Part shown: positions 8,540 to 17,668 of the stretch, piece after piece | Layout: each line of letters starts with the position of its first letter | How positions within the stretch are numbered: the first letter of the stretch is position 1 | From: Cladopsammia gracilis | Lineage: Eukaryota > Cnidaria > Anthozoa > Scleractinia > Dendrophylliidae | Assembly (NCBI GenBank): GCA_022457155.1 | Contig: JAJGOT010001117.1 | Coordinates: forward strand, 1-64,000 | DNA: 64,000 nt | Direction: 5' to 3' | Notes under the pieces: generated by a model | What the model saw: the letters and a program-made list of their open reading frames with translations, nothing else | Database searches by the model: none | What the model was told of the DNA's origin: nothing | Position numbers and translations under genes: made by a program

Positions 8540-8849
8540 AGTAAGTCTGTAATTCGGTATAGCTCAGGGAGGTGTGGCTGGCCCCCACTGAATCCTGCTT
8601 ACGGCTAATGCGATGTCAGACCAGGGGTAGTGGGGTTGCTGCGTCAGTTAGTGACCCCCTGGTGAACCAGCCCCGGCCCAACTGATACAGGGGGGTGCTC
8701 GAACAGAGATCTCCTAGGAGAACTCGACCTCGCTCCCAGAGACTAAATGGGAAAATGACAACTCCCTTGTCCGGAGTTAAGTCCTAGCCTAGGCTAGGCA
8801 AAACGAAACAGCCACCAGAGCACCCCCTGACTAGGGTTTTGTCCCTTTT
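8540..8849 (+). ncRNA. Putative structured viral RNA, element B copy
   Basis: The same locus as 709-1018 in element A, offset by 7831 bases. Over the ~300-base core the only difference I found is one G/A in a predicted hairpin loop (within GAGACTAAA). All the pairings listed for the A copy, including the pseudoknot and the long-range 10-bp helix, are intact. The adjoining ~330 bases of the VLTF3-like gene differ at about seven sites, so the RNA locus appears at least as constrained as coding sequence. Confidence 0.5.
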
Positions 8850-8854
8850 CGTTA

Positions 8855-8921
8855 TGTGTCACGCAATGTCACGCGTGACAGTCACGCACAATGTCACGTC
8901 ATGTGTCACGCTTTGTCACGC
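8855..8921. repeat. TGTCACG repeat cluster, element B
   Basis: The counterpart of 1024-1089: five TGTCACG units and one inverted unit in 67 bases, between the putative RNA and the stop codon of the membrane-protein gene. Confidence 0.65.
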
Positions 8922-8960
8922 AATTGCGTTCTTTTGTTAGATAAAGCGAGAAACCCGAAT

Positions 8961-9629
8961 TTAGTCTTTCAAATCTGACTTGGACACAGCGGCTAGAGAA
9001 GTAATCTTTTTTTGAATCTTTTCTCGTTCTTCCTTGCGGATTTCTTTTCTGAGTTTTTCAAGATCTGGAGTTTGCTTGTTTACGGCAGCCTTTGCTTCAC
9101 CAGAGCGTATTTCGTTCTTAAGTTCATAATAGCTCTCAACTTCACGGAGGATTATTTTGAACTCTGAATCGCTGATACGTTTGTCAGTTAGAGCTTTTGA
9201 AACCAGCTCAAAGACTGAGTTTCGTTTTGCAAGGGCGAGTGTGTATATTTTTTCGTGTTTAGTAATTTTTCTCTGAAGCCGCCTACTAAACAAAGTGATG
9301 CCGGCCGCTGAAAAACCTGTCATAGCTGCCACGCCGGCAATGACAGGGCTGGCTATGAGCCCGGCTCCTGTCAGGGCTGTGACGATTGTGGCTGAAGACA
9401 AGCCTGTAGAAATGAAACCAAAACTTACTGCGGTTCCGTGAACAATGGTGTGTGCTCGCTTGTATTTCTTCGCAACTTGTCTGTAATGATTAGCCTCCGA
9501 CTCAAGCTCCTTTTGCAAGTCAGAGATTTTTTTGAGTCTGAAGTCTTCACCGTTGGATAAGACTGGGTAAAATGATTGAGTCTCGCTGTATTCAGGAGCT
9601 GATGGCAACACGTTAGCCGAGCTCATCAT
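8961..9629 (-). CDS. Membrane protein with coiled-coil flanks, 222 aa, element B
   Basis: Orthologue of element A 1130-1792. The start at 9629 (MMSSANVL) follows a TATATATATA box. The hydrophobic Gly/Ala core and the RRLQRKITKHEK segment are essentially identical to A. The C-terminal ~60 residues are clearly diverged (different charged helix) before the shared final SKSDLKD, so the tail evolves faster than the membrane part. Function unknown. Confidence 0.75.
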   Translation of the reverse strand: MMSSANVLPSAPEYSETQSFYPVLSNGEDFRLKKISDLQKELESEANHYRQVAKKYKRAHTIVHGTAVSFGFISTGLSSATIVTALTGAGLIASPVIAGVAAMTGFSAAGITLFSRRLQRKITKHEKIYTLALAKRNSVFELVSKALTDKRISDSEFKIILREVESYYELKNEIRSGEAKAAVNKQTPDLEKLRKEIRKEEREKIQKKITSLAAVSKSDLKD

Positions 9630-9651
9630 CAGGGGTATATATATATATTTT

Positions 9652-10323
9652 TTAATTGATCTCAAGTTCAAATTCTAATGAAAGTCCATGGAAGTCAAAG
9701 AGGTTATTGTCTACGTCTTTGACAGACAGTGTTATGCTGTTTACATAATCTCCAGATGAGGTGTCACGTAAGACATGCTGTTGTATTGGATGATAGTTAA
9801 TCTTCTCATATGGCTTACCTTTGATATCTAATCTGGCCAAAACACTTGAAGGTTTTCCGTTGAAAAGATTTTGTTGTTTGTCAATAATGTCACAGTGAAC
9901 AAAGTAAGTGTCTTGTGAATAAAATTTTCTAACTAGAATACTTGAGTTAGCTTGGGAGACAATGCCGAATAGCGCTTTTAGATTATTGGACAGAGTAAAT
10001 GTATATTTATTTTTTGGGTTTAAGATCCTCATAACACCAAGAGATGTACGTGTGTCTACAAGAACTTCTGTATTCTCTTTTGCGAAATTTTCGGTTATGG
10101 TTGTTGCCATGCTCTCTGGAGTATAATAACCAGATGTAATGCTGACAAAAGTTGGGTACTGTGAGTCAGTTAGTTTAACAGATATTTGTCCATTTTCTTT
10201 CAAATTATACCACGAATTATAGAGCGAGCAAGCTAGAAGCCGGATGTAGCTCGGTTTCTGAAGTGGGTGGTCGAAGTAGATGGTGTGAGGGTTCGAAGGT
10301 GCGACGATTGTTAACACAACCAT
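9652..10323 (-). CDS. Probable virion protein (PSYIRL family), 223 aa, element B
   Basis: An intact member of the family described at 1818-2489, and the only one in element B. The first ~40 residues and the final ~70 are close to A's paralogue 1, but the central ~100 residues are much more different than neighbouring genes are between A and B. That is consistent with diversifying selection or with recombination among paralogues. The start follows TATATA. An external role such as receptor binding is inference from this pattern. Confidence 0.7.
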   Translation of the reverse strand: MVVLTIVAPSNPHTIYFDHPLQKPSYIRLLACSLYNSWYNLKENGQISVKLTDSQYPTFVSITSGYYTPESMATTITENFAKENTEVLVDTRTSLGVMRILNPKNKYTFTLSNNLKALFGIVSQANSSILVRKFYSQDTYFVHCDIIDKQQNLFNGKPSSVLARLDIKGKPYEKINYHPIQQHVLRDTSSGDYVNSITLSVKDVDNNLFDFHGLSLEFELEIN

Positions 10324-10364
10324 GATTGTATATATAAATAATTCATAAATATATTTATATAATC
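10324..10364. promoter_or_regulatory. Divergent AT-rich promoter region, element B
   Basis: A 41-base spacer between divergent ATGs with TATATA on both sides, shorter than the 55-base A version by loss of one AATTCATAA-type unit. Confidence 0.5.
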
Positions 10365-12204
10365 ATGTTTGGCAGACGCGGTTCAAATCTCGGTCTGAAC
10401 ATTGGCGGTCACGATTACGGACCTCCGCCCCCGTTTTTTCCTCGTCCCCAAAATCCCCTTTATCCCCAACAGAGCAGGTATATTAGAACAAAACAACCCA
10501 CAGTAAACCCGCAACTTGCTTGGATGAGTTCTCCGGAGGCTGAAAAACTCTCTACAGCTGCCAAAGCTAAGGCTATCTCAGACTTCAAAAGGCGTTTCCC
10601 GCACGCTGATATGTCAAGATTTACAACAGAAGTTTCTTTCGACGAAAAGCACAAAGCCTCAGCAGTAGTTCTTTTCTCAGAGGGGCATGGCTCCTGGGCT
10701 ATGCCTTCAGACATACCGCACAAGAATTGGACACAAGCCCTGAAAGACGCCCTTGGCTTAGAGTATATTGGCGGTTTCCCTTATCAGTTAACGTTAAACC
10801 GAAACACACAAAAGCCAATCCCTGCTGTTGAATTCGCCACCTCAATCGATAAAGACATGATGATTGGCTCTGTCTTGAACGATGAAGCGCAAAAGATCTA
10901 TGTCACGCCAACTGATTATTTCACAACGAAATACAGAAACATTTTAAGAGACACAAATTTCGTTCACAACCGCGAAATATGGGAGAAAGTGGCTCGGCGG
11001 CCCGCATATGAGTTTCTGGCCACAACAACTAAACTTCGCCTTGTGGTGTGCAACAACCGGCTGTGGGATCTCGCGTGACCTTCTGTTTGATAAGAACTCG
11101 ACTCTCTCCTTAACCCCACAGCTCCGATCATTTTACAGGTTTTACGTCTTTTTCACAACAAGACGAATACTCTACAAGCTTGGTGGGGAACAGAGCGTGA
11201 GTGCTTTGCCAGACGACCCCACATTCAACCAGAAAGACAACAAGTTGAACATCGACGCATACAAGAGGATTTGCCAAGAGTTCGGTGTAGACCCCAATTC
11301 TGACTTCCGTTTCACATACGGCAAAAACCACGGTCTTGGCAATGTGTACATTTGGGTTCCTGGTGAGGGCCCTTACTCTACTGATTACGACTATCCTGAT
11401 CCCGATCTAGCCCTGTTTGATGACGAGCGCGTCACAGACAGAAAAGACCCAAACTATCGAGCAAACGGCATATACTTCGTTCGTAACGACCAGGGCGCTG
11501 TTAGTCAGTTCGAGCACTTTGTGCCTAATTATGCACAAGGGCTAACACAGCCAGGGCTCGCGCGTATGAATCAGTCAATCGAGGCCTTTGTGTACTGCAT
11601 TCTGGGTGCACAAGCAAACACTCGCAGCAGCATTCTTGGGAGTGGAGGCCGAGCATTCGAAACGCAGAGAGTATTCCTCACACTCTTAGAGGACGCTATA
11701 AGACTAAACGACATATCTAAGAGCGTACAGCATTATCAGCAGGCTATCCAAGCAACGAAAGTGTGGCTAAACTTTGTAGTTGCCCCTGGGAGCTGGCTGA
11801 TGCCGTCACGCATGGTTATCAACACAGAGAGCGTGGTGGGGTACAATAACAATCTTATGCAGGCAACGCAAGGGATGAAGCTTGGTGTTAACAATGATGT
11901 CAATCTTACCACAAAAAAAGCCTCCCTTCGCCCCATGGACGGAGGGCCGACAAAGATTAATCCACCAAACAGTCACCCATCGAACCCGATTCACAAACAG
12001 GCGACACAGGCACAGGGTATAGCTCCAAAAGACCCAAAACAAGCCCCCACACCAACACCACAACCAGCCCGCACACCAACACCAACACCAGACCCAACAC
12101 CAGAACCAACGCAAGAGACTAAGATCGAGCCGCATCACGTAAACAAGGCGCTCATTGGTGTGGGTGCGCTTGCTTTAGCAGGCTTTCTTGCCTGGATGAG
12201 ATAA
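10365..12204 (+). pseudogene. Structural-type protein with C-terminal membrane anchor, element B, frameshifted
   Basis: Homologue of the intact 614-aa gene at 3220-5064. Compared with A it lacks seven codons near the N-terminus (in frame) and carries a 2-base deletion near 10955 (CACACAAA becomes CACAAA), which shifts the frame. The first frame stops at 11078, and the rest is open in the other frame to 12204, with the Pro/Thr spacer and the terminal hydrophobic helix. The Pro/Thr spacer differs in length and composition from A, as expected for a repeat-like linker. Confidence 0.85.
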
Positions 12205-13592
12205 TTATCTCCTGCGCTTGGTGATCCTTTCAATCATAAAGCCTACAACGGCAAGGATCAGCAGCCAGGCGTGCTCACCAAGGAAGGATATAACCTGGCC
12301 GGCTGTTTTGAAGATAAAGCTCACAATCGAACCGATCAAGCCTGGCAACATGGAGGCAACCTTATTTCCTAGGGCTTTGAGCCCATTGCCAATAGCCTTG
12401 GTGCCGGCCTTTAAACCATTCATTGCAGCAATCGTCACAGCGCCTATGACTAGACCTGCAGCCAGAACAACCGCCTGAAGGGTCCAGCCATATTTCTTGA
12501 AGATATTTTTGACCCGCTCTCGAAGAGGCAAGGCTTCTTCTCTTTCTTGAACTTGTGTTCTTAGTCTTCCCAGCTCTTCTTCTCGCTCAGCAACTCGGGC
12601 TTCTGCAGCTTCTCTGTCAGAGGGAGAAGTGTTTTCATCCTCTATCACGCGCCTGTCTTCCTCGTTTTGTCGTACAAGATCGGCCTCTTGTTCGTTTAAC
12701 TCATCCAGCGGCTTGGTGGAGTTCAGTCTTGCTTCGACAGCATTTCTTTCTTTTGTTTTCGCAAAAAGTTGTGTTCTGAGTTTGTCAACCTTTGCCTGCT
12801 CTTGGTCTCGTTGTTTTTGTATTTTTTGAATGGCGCCTAATTCTTTTTTCTGGTTTTCAAGATCGCCTTAAAGATTTTTCTTTAGTTGTTTTAACCGATC
12901 TAGCTCGGTTTGACTCTCAACGTTTGAACCGTGTTCCTGCTCCAGAGCTTCAATCCTCGCTTGAGTTTCTTCGATTCTTCCTTTGAGATTTTGAACCTCA
13001 CTTGCTGCTTTTTGTTGTTCAACAGCAATTCTTTCCGCCTCCTTCAGTTGTTTTTCTGCCTCATTCAATCTTTGTCTTTCTTCTCTTATTGATGTTCTGT
13101 CTTCAACGATGATCTCTTCAGCGCTTGGCCCAAGAACCCCTTTGAACCTATCTGTAAAGGATTTAAGAAGGCCAGACCCATCTTGTTTGAAAATGGGGGC
13201 CTCGCCACCCCTCGGCCCAAAGGAGACTATTTTGCTTTCGTTTCCTGTTTTTTACCGAAACCAATAGGGCCTAATCGTCTGAGATCTACTCTCGGAAAGC
13301 GCCTTTTAAGCCAGTCCATAGCTGCATCGATCCTAGTTGCTTTTTCCGTTGCATCTAAGAAGTCAGGAAGCAGAGGGATGGCTTCAGAATCAAAACCACT
13401 CTGTTCGCGAGGCAGTGTGTGCATTTCAATCTGCTCTTCACCAGGAGGGTATGGAGTGGATGTGCCGCCCGGTTGAAAGGGGGTTGTTGTGTCAACTTCT
13501 TCTTCTTCTTCGTCGTCATCATCGTGGTCTATGTCCCAGTCAAGCCCGGTGTTTTCGTTCTCGCCAGGTATATCATACCCGCCTTCTGCCAT
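12205..13592 (-). pseudogene. Coiled-coil membrane protein, element B, frameshift plus nonsense
   Basis: The full-length locus (about 460 codons) of the gene that element B interrupts in A. From ATG 13592 (MAEGGYDIPGEN) there is an acidic N-terminus with an Asp/Glu run, a Pro/Thr-rich segment and basic helices. A 1-base deletion in an A-run near 13230 stops the frame at 13227. The coiled coil resumes in another frame and is cut again by a TAA at 12868-12870 where A has GAA-type sequence. The remaining frame runs to 12205 through both hydrophobic segments and the TKRRR end. It shares a divergent AT-rich promoter with the capsid gene. Confidence 0.85.
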
Positions 13593-13638
13593 GATGTATA
13601 TAAATATAAATATAAATTTATATATATATACTCTGGCT
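13593..13638. promoter_or_regulatory. Divergent promoter between coiled-coil and capsid genes, element B
   Basis: 46 bases composed almost entirely of TATATAAATATAAATATAAATTTATATATATATA followed by CTCTGGCT before the capsid ATG. In element A (23647-23688) it is 42 bases with one ATATAA unit fewer. Confidence 0.5.
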
Positions 13639-14889
13639 ATGGCCGTGCAACCCAACCTCCTTCCAACGAATGCCGAGGAGATTCTTGGTGCTATGAAAGC
13701 AGAGCGCACCGTAAAGCGCATCACCTTTGAACGCACTTCAGCCAATCCCGGCGAGACCCTGTACGTTACTGTGCCCAAGCTCAACGAACATGAGGTTATC
13801 GTGTCGGGCTCGCTTGCCTTGATCTTTAACATCGACCTTGCCGGCGGTCACGCAAACAACTATCTTGTACAAAATGTCTCCAGAGCACTAGTTGACAGGC
13901 TTGTTGTGAAGTTTGCCCCAACCACTGTACAGGACACCGTTGGGTACAATATTTACAAAACCTTTGAGGACCTTTTCCTTTCTGTTGATAAGAGAGACAA
14001 CATGCTCCCCGAGGGCATCCAGAGTGTAGACTTGAGTAAGATTCGCTCTAGTGCCGGCGACAAGAAGACCTCTGGCGTGGATGCGGAAAACAAGCTGGAG
14101 ACCATTTACAAAAACAAATACCGCATCAACCTTGACCACCAGATTATAACAGACCACGGAGTCATGTACCCACAGGCACTCTACAACGATTTGACATTCG
14201 AGATAACGCTCGCCCAGGCTTCTCAAGTTGTCAGGGGTTCGGATACAAGCAAGCTTGTCTACAAGTTGACAAATATCCAGCTTGAGTACGAGACAATCCG
14301 AAGTCAGCAGCTGGCTGACGAGGCAACAAGTGTATACTCTAGCGGAAAGGAGTTTGCCTACGACCATATCATGCGAGAGGAAGTGGTTCCCTTCTCGAAG
14401 GGTTCAGACGCTCGGCTGAATCTCAGGGTGAACCCGCAGCGCAGGTCACTGAAAGCCATCCTTCTGCTATTCATCGAACCCTACACGGCAGGAGCCAGGG
14501 ACTCAGAAAAATACTTCAACCCAGACATCACCAAAGTTAATGTCACCATAAACGGCTCCCCCAACAGGATTTACAACGAAGGCATCAACGGGACCGACAT
14601 GTGGAGGGAAGTCAGTCGCCTCTTCAAAAAGAGGGGTGATGGCAGGCCCAACATGAATCTAACAAAATATCTCACTGGCAACAAGTTCGGCCTCATTATC
14701 GACCTTAGATCAATGGCTGATACAACCCTACATGGCAACGGTCAACGTCTCGTCAACACAAAGGACGGCGTACATCTTGAGCTCGAAAGAACAACCTCCG
14801 GCTCGGGAAATGTGCACTGCCACATCTACACCATCAGCGACTCACAGATGAACATCATAGACAGACAGCTGCAGGCGGTTCAGTACTAA
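13639..14889 (+). CDS. Major capsid protein candidate (double jelly-roll, Polinton type), element B, 416 aa
   Basis: The start is at MAVQPNLL, directly after the TATATATA box; an upstream in-frame extension is promoter sequence. The protein is beta-rich with many conserved Tyr/Phe/Asn and no membrane segment. It ends with the HCHIYTISDSQMNI...QAVQY type terminus that I associate with Polinton/adintovirus hexon-like proteins. It is followed by the packaging ATPase, the usual partner of such capsids. Length (416 aa) is at the small end for double jelly-roll capsids. It is about 97% identical to the A copy by eye, and by sequence it is not recognisably similar to element C's capsid. Structure prediction would settle the fold. 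Confidence 0.7.
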   Translation: MAVQPNLLPTNAEEILGAMKAERTVKRITFERTSANPGETLYVTVPKLNEHEVIVSGSLALIFNIDLAGGHANNYLVQNVSRALVDRLVVKFAPTTVQDTVGYNIYKTFEDLFLSVDKRDNMLPEGIQSVDLSKIRSSAGDKKTSGVDAENKLETIYKNKYRINLDHQIITDHGVMYPQALYNDLTFEITLAQASQVVRGSDTSKLVYKLTNIQLEYETIRSQQLADEATSVYSSGKEFAYDHIMREEVVPFSKGSDARLNLRVNPQRRSLKAILLLFIEPYTAGARDSEKYFNPDITKVNVTINGSPNRIYNEGINGTDMWREVSRLFKKRGDGRPNMNLTKYLTGNKFGLIIDLRSMADTTLHGNGQRLVNTKDGVHLELERTTSGSGNVHCHIYTISDSQMNIIDRQLQAVQY

Positions 14890-14918
14890 ACACATATATA
14901 TACATAAAAATATAGAGA

Positions 14919-15518
14919 ATGGACCCACGAAAGCTGCCATTCAATGCACTAATTATCGGGCCAACTAACTCTGGCAAAACACAATATCTTTTGAATCAGC
15001 TGCGTGGCCCCTTCAGGGGCAAGTTTGACTATATTGTTCTCTTCTGTCCAACATTTGTCCACAACAAGACCTACGACGGTTTCGTGGACAAGGAGCCACG
15101 CATTTTCGTGATAGACTGTCAGCAGCATGAGATTGAAACATGGTTAACTTTAGCCAGTTATTTCTTCGACGGGACAAACACGCTCTTTGTGCTGGATGAC
15201 TGTGCTGCTTCGAAGGATGTGAAAGGTCGCACGAGTCAACTTGTGAAACTAGGGTTCAGTGCTCGCCACAGCGGCTTGTCAGTGTGGGTGCTAACCCAAC
15301 AGTTAACCAGCATTGCGAAACCCTTTAGGGAAAACGTTGCAGCGATTGTGCTTTTTTACACCCCATCAAGCAAAACAACGAAGGCCATCTTCGACGACTA
15401 TGCCGGTGAGCTCTCACACGAGGAGTACAAAGAGTTGATTGCAAAATTAAAGGGGCACAAGTTTTCTCACCTAGTCTTCTCTCTGCGACATCCCTATGGG
15501 GTTGAAGTGAAAATGTGA
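14919..15518 (+). CDS. Genome-packaging ATPase (A32/FtsK-HerA-like), element B, 199 aa
   Basis: Walker A GPTNSGKT at residues 14-21 and Walker B TLFVLDD at 88-94 with the acidic pair D93/D94, followed by a sensor-like Gln in WVLTQQ. Length and order match the small A32-like ATPases of Polintons, adintoviruses and virophages, which pump DNA into the capsid. It lies 29 bases after the capsid gene with an ACATATATATACAT box in the gap. Intact. Confidence 0.88.
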   Translation: MDPRKLPFNALIIGPTNSGKTQYLLNQLRGPFRGKFDYIVLFCPTFVHNKTYDGFVDKEPRIFVIDCQQHEIETWLTLASYFFDGTNTLFVLDDCAASKDVKGRTSQLVKLGFSARHSGLSVWVLTQQLTSIAKPFRENVAAIVLFYTPSSKTTKAIFDDYAGELSHEEYKELIAKLKGHKFSHLVFSLRHPYGVEVKM

Positions 15519-15540
15519 AAACATATATATACGCTGAACC

Positions 15541-15780
15541 ATGAACACCTCAACCAGTATCCACAAGCTCACGGTCTTTTCACAGCTTCTGGGTGAATTA
15601 CAGTGTCATGCGGAGGAGATGCAAATACAGATAATCAAAACCGCTGGCGAGGACGATCTGCGCCTCATGCTTATTAGTCGATATCCTTTGAAAGTCACTG
15701 TGTGCCCAGCCACCATGACGGGGCTTATACGTGAGGTTGAAAGTCTTTTGCCTGACATCAAGAGAATAATTGAAAAATAA
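15541..15780 (+). CDS. Small helical protein, 79 aa, element B
   Basis: Not recognised. 79 residues, largely helical, with Leu-rich amphipathic ends; no membrane segment. A TATATATACG box lies in the 22-base gap to the ATPase. Conserved in element A (25582-25821) with about ten substitutions and no indels, so it is under protein-level constraint. Confidence 0.7.
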   Translation: MNTSTSIHKLTVFSQLLGELQCHAEEMQIQIIKTAGEDDLRLMLISRYPLKVTVCPATMTGLIREVESLLPDIKRIIEK

Positions 15781-15798
15781 ATACATAATATATACGCA

Positions 15799-16401
15799 AT
15801 GGCAACAAACCTCCAAGAAGACGTGGCCATTGAGAATGTCATGCAGCTGCTAGAGGCAACCCCTGATAGCTCCTTACCATCAGCGATTCCTGAAGTCTTA
15901 ACAGGTCCAGACACTCCGGCTCAACGCGAGAAATTGGCAGTCCTTGTTTCAACCGGCAAATCAAAAGAGGCCATCGGTGCCCAGCTCACACACGAGCAGG
16001 TGAAACGCCTGACGGATAAACAGGTTGAAAAGTACTACAAAAGGTATGAAGCCTATGTCGGTAACAAGACGACCGAGTCTCTGATTGACAGCGTTATAAT
16101 GTTCGCAACCAAAGGCGCCGGCATGGTTGTTAAGATTGACGATGTGGAGGCACTGCAGAAAGAACTCAAAAATGACTACATGATTAACCATGAACTTTCA
16201 TCTCTTGCTGGAAACCTTGCACTGCGTTGTGGGCGCTTCTTAGCCTTGGCCAATGCTGTTTTGATCACTACAAAACACATCGACTTCAAAAAGGAGCCAG
16301 AAGAGTTGCCACCTGTACACCCAAGCAGAGACGGTGAAGGTTATCCACTCGAGGGTTTTGATGAAGTTGACACATGTTTTGATGAAATTTTTGACACATA
16401 A
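15799..16401 (+). CDS. Soluble helical protein, 200 aa, element B
   Basis: Not recognised. Acidic N-terminus, a central helical region with KRLTDKQVEKYYKRYEAYVGN, then a moderately hydrophobic stretch around MFATKGAGMVVKIDD and ALRCGRFLALANAV, and an acidic tail ending CFDEIFDT. No clear membrane helix. The A homologue (25841-26449) is two residues longer through an N-terminal indel. It lies after a TATATACG box, between the 79-aa protein and the basic membrane-protein cluster. Confidence 0.7.
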   Translation: MATNLQEDVAIENVMQLLEATPDSSLPSAIPEVLTGPDTPAQREKLAVLVSTGKSKEAIGAQLTHEQVKRLTDKQVEKYYKRYEAYVGNKTTESLIDSVIMFATKGAGMVVKIDDVEALQKELKNDYMINHELSSLAGNLALRCGRFLALANAVLITTKHIDFKKEPEELPPVHPSRDGEGYPLEGFDEVDTCFDEIFDT

Positions 16402-16475
16402 TCTGACAGGAACCTGGCAGAAACCTGGCAGGAACCTGACAGAAACCTGGCAGAAACCACGAAGGTTTGAAAAAA
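16402..16475. repeat. Short tandem repeat CTGGCAGAAAC, element B
   Basis: Six or so units of an ~11-base motif (variants AACCTGGCAGA, AACCTGACAGA, AACCTGGCAGG) lie between the stop of the 200-aa gene and the next promoter box. Element A has a shorter version at 26450-26495. A single further unit (CGCCTGGCAGGAACC) reappears at 16757, marking the duplication boundary. Confidence 0.7.
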
Positions 16476-16491
16476 ATATACATATATACAC

Positions 16492-16785
16492 ATGATGGCT
16501 CAACCCCTCGAGACGGTACCTGAAGAAACAGTCGCACATGTTACCTCTGCTCCAGCCAAAAGCCCTGGGCGTGTTGCTGCGGGCAAAAGGCTTGCTGAGC
16601 GTAACCGCCTGGCAAGAGAGGCAAAAAAACAAGACTCTTGGCGTATTGCTGCTGGCAAAAGGCTTTCTGCGCGTAACCGCCTGGCAAGAGAGGCAAAAAC
16701 TCGGCAAATGAAGGAGCTAGCAGCAACACATTTCTCATTCTTGGTGTTGTCGGGGGGACGCCTGGCAGGAACCACGAATGTTTGA
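16492..16785 (+). pseudogene. Truncated duplicate of basic membrane protein, element B
   Basis: The first 60 codons repeat the start of the gene at 16810 (MMAQPLETVPEETVA, the GRVAAGKRLAERNRLAREAKK basic block), and the basic block itself is then duplicated once more. After that the frame departs from the homologue's membrane helix: the DNA still resembles the sequence coding FLILGVVG but is read in another frame. Element A has only one copy here, so this is a B-specific tandem duplication, probably through the repeats on either side. Confidence 0.7.
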
Positions 16786-16809
16786 AATAAAAAATATACA
16801 TATATACAC

Positions 16810-17235
16810 ATGATGGCTGAGCCACTCGAGACGGTGCCTGAAGAAACAGTCGCGCCCACAAACAACACGCATGTTACCTCTGATACCCCAAAGACTGCTC
16901 CAGCCAAAAACCCTGGGCGTGTTGCTTCTGGCAAAAGGCTTGCTGAGCGTAACCGCCTGGCAAGAGAGGCAAAAAAACAAGCACAAGCACAAGGTTCTAA
17001 AGCAACAAACGAGCCTGCTCCAAACCCGGCAAATGAAGATGCTAGCAGCAACACAACATTTCTCATTCTTGGTGTTGTCGGGGTAATTATATCCGCTTGG
17101 GGCGTCTATTACCAACGTGAGGCCATTATGAATACACTTAGACGCAAAGCCCCGACCCCTGCGCCTGCGCCGGCAGTGGTGAATGAAGTTCAAACTCCCC
17201 CACAACCGAGACGAAGAATTCGCGAGATGGAGTAA
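16810..17235 (+). CDS. Basic N-terminal, single-pass membrane protein, 141 aa, element B
   Basis: Not recognised as a named family. A short acidic start, then a Pro/Thr linker, a strongly basic helix (GKRLAERNRLAREAKK, about residues 40-57), an Ala/Asn-rich linker, one membrane helix (FLILGVVGVIISAWGVYY, about 88-105), and a tail with RRK and a Pro-rich run ending RRRIREME. The basic block could bind DNA, bridging genome and membrane; that is inference. A TATATACACATG box sits immediately upstream. The A homologue (26532-26969) is intact with indels in the linkers. Confidence 0.7.
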   Translation: MMAEPLETVPEETVAPTNNTHVTSDTPKTAPAKNPGRVASGKRLAERNRLAREAKKQAQAQGSKATNEPAPNPANEDASSNTTFLILGVVGVIISAWGVYYQREAIMNTLRRKAPTPAPAPAVVNEVQTPPQPRRRIREME

Positions 17236-17253
17236 AAAAATCTTATATATACA

Positions 17254-17412
17254 ATGGCAAATCTCTTTCAAGGCTTCGTAAACGGGGCTGCAATCGGAGG
17301 TACTCTTTTTGTTATGCTTAAATTCAACATTGTCGCCCTAAAAACAGTTTGGCAATTAGCAACACAACAGATCAACGAGACAACGCATAATGAAGAGTCG
17401 ACTGAAATTTAA
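17254..17412 (+). CDS. Very small membrane protein, 52 aa, element B
   Basis: A 53-codon ORF in the compact gene series, with a CTTATATATACA box directly before the ATG. N-terminal half hydrophobic (GAAIGGTLFVMLKFNIVAL), C-terminus polar, ending HNEESTEI. In element A the matching slot (27004-27177) encodes a 57-aa protein whose N-terminal ~45 residues are unrelated but whose ending NEESTEI is the same. The slot is therefore real, but the membrane part has been replaced. Function unknown. Confidence 0.6.
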   Translation: MANLFQGFVNGAAIGGTLFVMLKFNIVALKTVWQLATQQINETTHNEESTEI

Positions 17413-17429
17413 AATCTTATATATGCACC

Positions 17430-17651
17430 ATGTCTGACAACAAGCTCGTGAAAGCTGTTCTTGATGCGGCCACAATAACTGGCCTTGTCGCAACTATTGG
17501 CTGGGTTGGTATAAAGGTCGTCAAGGAAAATCTCACGGCCGACCCCAGCTCGAGTCTCATGAACTACGTGAAGTTCACTGCTGCCATGGCTGGGAGCATA
17601 GCTCTCAAGAAATACCTCGAGGACCAGAAGATCCTCCCTGCCTCAATGTAA
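17430..17651 (+). CDS. Small membrane protein, 73 aa, element B
   Basis: Not recognised. MSDNKLVKAV, a hydrophobic helix (ITGLVATIGWVGIKVV, about residues 14-30), a polar centre, a second weaker hydrophobic stretch (FTAAMAGSIAL, about 49-59) and a charged end. Preceded by CTTATATATGCACC. The A homologue (27197-27418) is the same length with a handful of substitutions. Confidence 0.7.
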   Translation: MSDNKLVKAVLDAATITGLVATIGWVGIKVVKENLTADPSSSLMNYVKFTAAMAGSIALKKYLEDQKILPASM

Positions 17652-17668
17652 ATCATATATATATAGCA

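Noticed and set aside
10950..10965. Programmed frameshift in the element B 614-aa gene
   Set aside because: Element A has two more bases (a CA unit) and one continuous frame, so this is a deletion, not a slippery site.
13225..13235. Programmed frameshift in the element B coiled-coil gene
   Set aside because: A short A-run is involved, but A is in frame here and B has a further nonsense codon downstream; decay is simpler.
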